Shown here piece by piece: positions 6,632 to 9,781 of a DNA stretch of 9,781 nt. The notes under the pieces were generated by a model that saw only the letters and a list, made by a program, of their open reading frames with translations, searched no databases and had not been told where the DNA came from. This DNA comes from Desulfamplus sp. (GTDB taxonomy: Bacteria; Desulfobacterota; Desulfobacteria; Desulfobacterales; Desulfobacteraceae): positions 1-9,781 of the forward strand of contig JADFYT010000069.1 in NCBI GenBank assembly GCA_015232935.1, in the 5' to 3' direction. A program made the translations under genes and the position numbers. Position 1 is the first letter of the stretch. Each line of letters opens with the position of its first letter.

Positions 6632-6898
6632 TTATTTTGGTTGGATTTTATGTCGTATTTCAGGTTGCGGCAATGACCTGTTGTGGCGGTTATGGAGATG
6701 GTCATATATTTTTTTGGCACCGCCATATACCAGAAGTACGCCCAGTACATAGAAACAGAAGCGAATAATTCCCTCTGCATTTACAAACGCCTCTATTGAC
6801 ATGATTTTTGGCATAACCTGGGGAATTCTGTAAAAGACTCCAAGTCCTGCCATAACAAGAGCTGCTCCCCATATAATCTGTATTTTATTTTTATCCAT
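6632..6898 (-). CDS. Small two-helix membrane protein, unknown function
   Basis: The 88-residue protein begins MDKNKIQIIWG. Two hydrophobic segments (about residues 7-24 and 45-62) are separated by a short loop and followed by a His/Arg/Lys-rich cytoplasmic-type tail. I chose ATG 6898 because AAGGTGAT lies just upstream with nine-base spacing; a GTG at 6910 would add four residues but overlaps that ribosome binding site. I do not recognise the family. It precedes the PilB/GspE-like ATPase by 45 bases on the same strand, so a link to the pilus or secretion machine is possible but only inferred from position. Confidence 0.7.
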   Translation of the reverse strand: MDKNKIQIIWGAALVMAGLGVFYRIPQVMPKIMSIEAFVNAEGIIRFCFYVLGVLLVYGGAKKIYDHLHNRHNRSLPQPEIRHKIQPK

Positions 6899-6939
6899 AG
6901 TAGTTATCACCTTTGATATTGGTCATCACAATGTTCAGG

Positions 6940-6978
6940 AAATGCATGGAATTCTCAAAAATGCATGGAATTCTCAAA
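6940..6978. repeat. 19-bp tandem repeat upstream of the small membrane gene
   Basis: The unit AAATGCATGGAATTCTCAA occurs twice in direct contact (6940-6958 and 6959-6977). Each copy holds the palindromes ATGCAT and GAATTC. A minus-strand TATAAT (6993-6988) sits just upstream in the sense of transcription, without a good -35, so the repeat would lie at or just after the transcription start if that element is used. Confidence 0.8.
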
Positions 6979-7037
6979 TTTTCAGGCATTATATCTTTTC
7001 AAACCGGTGTAGCCTCTCTATGCAATATCTATGATTA

Positions 7038-9044
7038 TTATTCAGAATCCTGCAATTCCAAAAGCCTTGAATCAAAAACCGCTTTTTTGGATTCAAGTTC
7101 ATCCATATTTTTCTCCAGGGCATCAAAAAGAAGATCAATTTCTGTCTGACGAAGTGTCAGTTCCTTACCAATAGATGCGATCTCTTTTCCATCCATTTTT
7201 TCGGCGGCTTTTTGCATTGATGCGTTAAGTTCCGCAATTCTCTCTTCGCATTTTTCTATCAATTTTTCATTTTTTTCAACTGCCTTTTCAAGATGTCCCA
7301 CTGCTTTTGATCTCTCCTGGATAATCTCCGAACGAAGTTTGCGAAGCTCTTTTCTGGATACAGTGCGTGAACCGGATACTGTTCGCAAAGAAGATCCTGG
7401 CATGGAAGAAGATGTAGGGACAGGAGAAGATAAAGATGTGATATCGGCAGGAGCGGATAACACAGAGGCTTTCCCCCTGCCCGCCTGATCATCATCCCAC
7501 CCCTCTTTTTCAAGAAACTCCTGATAAGTTCCCTCAAACAGATGAACAGCATCGTTCTTGAATACAATCAGCCGGTTTGCCAGTGAATGGAGAAACATCT
7601 CATTATGTGTAACCAGAAGAACCGCCCCCCTGAAATTGTCAAGTGCCATCACAAGAGAGTCACAGGACTCCATATCAAGATGGTTGGTAGGCTCATCAAG
7701 CATAAGAAGGTTCAAGGGCTGTGCCAGAAGTTTTGCAAGCATTACACGGCTCTTCTCTCCGCCCGAAAGCACAGAGATCTGCTTTAGTGCGTTATCTCCT
7801 TCAAACATCATCGCACCGCAGATATTTCTTGCCTGCTGCCGGTCAAGATCAGGATGGGAATAGAGAATCTCTTCTTCAATCGTGGCATTTTTGTTCAAGG
7901 ATGAAATATTTGTCTGCTCAAAATATCCCATTGCGAATCCTGGATTGCAGCTTACCTTTCCTGAATCAGGGGAGAGTCTGCCGGAAAGAATTTTAAGAAG
8001 AGTTGTTTTGCCTTTGCCGTTTTTACCGATTATGGCAATTCTGTCATCAGGGGAGACCGTGATACTGAAATTCTCTATCAGGGGTTTTCTCTGGATACTC
8101 AAATTCTCTATCAGGGGTGTTCCTTGAATACTCAAATTCTCGATTAAGGGTGTTCCTTTAATCGAATCATAAGAAAAAGTGATATCCTCACACTCCATTA
8201 TCTTTTTGCCGGCAAAATTTTTATCCCGAAATGAGAATTCAAGGGATTCAATTTTTTCAAGCCCCTCTTTTTTTTCCATTCGAGCAAGAGCCTTGACTCT
8301 TGATTGCACCAGGCCAGCAAGTCTTGCCTTTGCCCGAAACCTTGTGATAAAGAGCTCCATCTCCTTGCGGCGTTTCTCTTCATTTACCCTTGTTTTTTCG
8401 TAAATCTCTTCGTCCTGGGCAATCTGCTCGTAATATTTTTGGGTTGTACCGGCTATTTTGCGAATAACGCTTCTGTGAATTCCGGCAATATGGGTAACAA
8501 TACTGTCCATAAAACTTCTGTCATGGGTCACAAGCATAATTTCACGAGGCCATGCTCTCAAAAACGAGGATATCCAGCGTATTGAAACAATATCCAGATA
8601 GTTGGTAGGCTCATCCAGTATAAGCAGATCAGGTTCTGATACCAAAACCTTGGCAAGAGTCAGGCGTACCTGGTACCCACCTGAAAAATCCGATGGAGGT
8701 TTTCCCATATCTTCATCCGAGAAACCAAGACCTACAAGAATTTTTTCAGCCTTCCAGTAGTGATCCTGTTCATGTTCTGTCAGTCCCAGCATGCACTCTT
8801 CAAGTACGCTTTTTTTTGAAAATTCAATATGCTGGGTCAGATATCCTATCCGGTAATCCCCTGGAATCTGTATCTGACCGCTGTCAGGCTCTTCCTCTCC
8901 TGTTACCATTCTGAGCAAAGTGGTTTTTCCATGCCCGTTTCTTCCAACAAGCCCTATCTTTTCACCGGAGTTAATCTGAATGGACGTGCTGCTTAGTAAA
9001 ACCTGACTGCCATAGGATTTTGAGATGGAATCAATGTTAATCAT
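7038..9044 (-). CDS. ABC-F family ATPase (YheS/ABCF3-like) with coiled-coil C-terminus
   Basis: This is a soluble twin-ABC protein of the ribosome-associated ABC-F class, without membrane segments. Domain 1 has Walker A GRNGHGKTTLL (34-44), signature FSGGYQVRLTLA (120-131), Walker B LLILDEPTNYLD and VTHDRSF. The interdomain arm (about 195-280) contains FITRFRAKARLAGLVQSRVK, the typical ABC-F linker. Domain 2 has GKNGKGKTTLL (340-350), LSGGEKSRVMLA (426-437), LLMLDEPTNHLD and VTHNEMF, where Asn replaces the Asp of domain 1 after His480. A Ser/Pro/Thr-rich linker (526-562) leads to a charged coiled coil to residue 668, as in YheS or Uup. The linker and overall layout resemble YheS most. Assignment to translation control versus antibiotic protection cannot be made. 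An internal triplication lies at residues 297-328. No strong Shine-Dalgarno precedes ATG 9044, and no terminator is seen after the stop. Confidence 0.93.
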   Translation of the reverse strand: MINIDSISKSYGSQVLLSSTSIQINSGEKIGLVGRNGHGKTTLLRMVTGEEEPDSGQIQIPGDYRIGYLTQHIEFSKKSVLEECMLGLTEHEQDHYWKAEKILVGLGFSDEDMGKPPSDFSGGYQVRLTLAKVLVSEPDLLILDEPTNYLDIVSIRWISSFLRAWPREIMLVTHDRSFMDSIVTHIAGIHRSVIRKIAGTTQKYYEQIAQDEEIYEKTRVNEEKRRKEMELFITRFRAKARLAGLVQSRVKALARMEKKEGLEKIESLEFSFRDKNFAGKKIMECEDITFSYDSIKGTPLIENLSIQGTPLIENLSIQRKPLIENFSITVSPDDRIAIIGKNGKGKTTLLKILSGRLSPDSGKVSCNPGFAMGYFEQTNISSLNKNATIEEEILYSHPDLDRQQARNICGAMMFEGDNALKQISVLSGGEKSRVMLAKLLAQPLNLLMLDEPTNHLDMESCDSLVMALDNFRGAVLLVTHNEMFLHSLANRLIVFKNDAVHLFEGTYQEFLEKEGWDDDQAGRGKASVLSAPADITSLSSPVPTSSSMPGSSLRTVSGSRTVSRKELRKLRSEIIQERSKAVGHLEKAVEKNEKLIEKCEERIAELNASMQKAAEKMDGKEIASIGKELTLRQTEIDLLFDALEKNMDELESKKAVFDSRLLELQDSE
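8061..8159. repeat. 33-bp unit in triplicate within the ABC-F gene
   Basis: Copies at 8061-8093, 8094-8126 and 8127-8159 are in direct contact. On the minus strand they encode GTPLIENLSIQ, GTPLIENLSIQ and RKPLIENFSIT. The homologous segment occurs once in ordinary ABC domains, as the first strands ahead of Walker A, so 22 residues are extra. Confidence 0.9.
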
Positions 9045-9075
9045 AAAACATAATCGTCTTTATCATAAAAAATAT

Positions 9076-9105
9076 TGTATAAAAATAAAGCATTTAAAAA
9101 CACAA
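9076..9105 (-). promoter_or_regulatory. Possible ABC-F promoter
   Basis: Minus strand TTGTGT (9105-9100) and TATACA (9081-9076) are 18 bases apart in a very AT-rich tract ahead of the ABC-F start. Each hexamer matches the sigma-70 consensus at about four positions. Confidence 0.3.
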
Positions 9106-9133
9106 GTTACAACAAGAGGGGGCTTTCATATGT

Positions 9134-9160
9134 CCCTTTTGAATCTTTGATTCAGGAGGG
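9134..9160. other. Hairpin-forming inverted repeat in the divergent region
   Basis: CCCTTTTGAATC (9134-9145) and GATTCAGGAGGG (9149-9160) can pair over 12 positions, two of them G-T, around a TTT loop. Eight-base direct repeats GAGGGGGC flank and overlap it (9116-9123 and 9156-9163, 40 bases apart). It lies directly before the -35 of the proposed ppdK promoter, so a protein-binding site is as likely as an RNA hairpin. The rest of 9045-9356 holds the two candidate promoters and a small hairpin, TAGTCT/AGACTA, at 9204-9218. I see no gene in it. Confidence 0.45.
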
Positions 9161-9164
9161 GGCG

Positions 9165-9194
9165 TTGACAAGGTACGGCCTTGATTTTGATACT
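9165..9194 (+). promoter_or_regulatory. Probable ppdK promoter
   Basis: A perfect TTGACA (9165-9170) is followed after 18 bases by GATACT (9189-9194), a four-of-six match to the -10 consensus. It predicts a leader of about 155 bases before ppdK. Confidence 0.45.
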
Positions 9195-9356
9195 TGAATG
9201 ATGTAGTCTGAAAGACTATCAAGGTAGCCACAATAAAGTACTGACCATTATTTAACTGCCGTTCTTTGAACATACAGTCATAAACATACATGATATAGCC
9301 AATCTTAATTGTTAAATCAACTTATAAATAACTTTCAATCTAAGGAAAAAACACAA

Positions 9357-9781
9357 ATGGCACAATATATTTACAACTTTGGAGATGGCAAAGCAGAAGG
9401 AAATGCATCTCAAAAAAATCTTCTCGGAGGAAAAGGTGCGAATCTGGCGGAAATGGCCATTCTCGGGTTGCCGGTACCAGCAGGCTTTACAATCTCGACT
9501 GACTGCTGCAATGATTATTTCATGAATGGTGGAAAGCTTCCTGACAGGTTATATGCGGAACTTGATCAGGCAATGTCAAAAATAGAACAGTTTATGGGCA
9601 AAAAATTTGGAGATCCCAAAAATCCCCTTCTTGTTTCCAGCCGCTCAGGGGCAAGAAGCTCCATGCCAGGCATGATGGAGACAGTTCTCAATGTGGGATT
9701 GTGTACCGCAACCATTCCAGGACTTATAGCACAGACCGCAAATCCCTGGTTTGTATATGACGCTTACCGCAGGCTTATAAT
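9357..9781 (+). CDS. ppdK: Pyruvate, phosphate dikinase (N-terminal part; continues past the right edge)
   Basis: PPDK interconverts pyruvate, ATP and phosphate with phosphoenolpyruvate, AMP and pyrophosphate in the cytoplasm, linking acetyl-CoA or pyruvate metabolism to gluconeogenesis. The 141 visible residues start MAQYIYNFGDGKAEGN and contain NLLGGKGANLAEM, LPVPAGFTIST, GKKFGDPKNPLLVSSRSGAR and SSMPGMMETVLNVGL, all hallmarks of the N-terminal ATP-grasp domain. The full enzyme is about 880-900 residues, so the phosphohistidine and PEP domains lie outside. AAGGA lies ten bases before the ATG. It is transcribed divergently from the ABC-F gene. Confidence 0.96.
   Translation, partial: MAQYIYNFGDGKAEGNASQKNLLGGKGANLAEMAILGLPVPAGFTISTDCCNDYFMNGGKLPDRLYAELDQAMSKIEQFMGKKFGDPKNPLLVSSRSGARSSMPGMMETVLNVGLCTATIPGLIAQTANPWFVYDAYRRLI

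Noticed and set aside
9094..9291. Minus-strand open frame of 65 codons in the divergent region.
   Set aside because: No ribosome binding site, Cys/Pro-rich product without family resemblance, and overlap with the proposed ppdK promoter.

Overview
The window looks like chromosomal DNA of a Gram-negative bacterium, most likely a Desulfobacterota (Desulfobacteraceae-like) organism. This is an inference from moderate-to-low GC, the pairing of a secreted-type YidD with a TPR/membrane protein, a PilB/GspE-type ATPase, a QueH-type queuosine reductase, and pyruvate phosphate dikinase, all with AT-rich intergenic DNA. No phage, IS, CRISPR or rRNA is present. Every gene large enough to be recognised is a housekeeping or accessory-housekeeping type.

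Layout. Bases 1-1843 are read on the minus strand: a tRNA-Leu(UAA) with encoded CCA (1843-1930), its intrinsic terminator, a YidD-family gene, and a TPR plus membrane-segment protein that runs off the left edge. From 2108 to 4281 the plus strand carries a probable three-gene cluster: Maf nucleotide pyrophosphatase, YggS PLP-binding protein and QueH epoxyqueuosine reductase. Convergent to it on the minus strand (4355-6898) are a two-helix small membrane protein and a 743-residue secretion/pilus ATPase, then further upstream an ABC-F ATPase (7038-9044). A 312-bp divergent intergenic region separates the ABC-F gene from ppdK, which starts at 9357 and leaves the window on the right.

How the genes fit together. 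YidD and the TPR protein probably work at the cell envelope as a pair. Maf, YggS and QueH are maintenance functions (nucleotide pool cleaning, PLP homeostasis, tRNA modification). The ATPase should drive a type IV pilus or type II secretion-like machine. It carries an N-terminal MshEN-like tandem motif (c-di-GMP type) and a C-terminal cyclic-nucleotide-binding domain with an intact phosphate-binding arginine, so it may integrate two second messengers. This is the most interesting protein in the window.

The second theme is short, mostly in-frame tandem duplication. There is a 33-bp unit in triplicate in the second ABC domain of the ABC-F protein, a 42-bp period repeat in the TPR protein, a repeat family of four copies at the 5' ends of yidD and the TPR gene, a 19-bp tandem repeat upstream of the small membrane protein, and a 13-base homopolymer in the signal-peptide region of yidD. 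I did not find a clear new multi-gene defence or mobile system.
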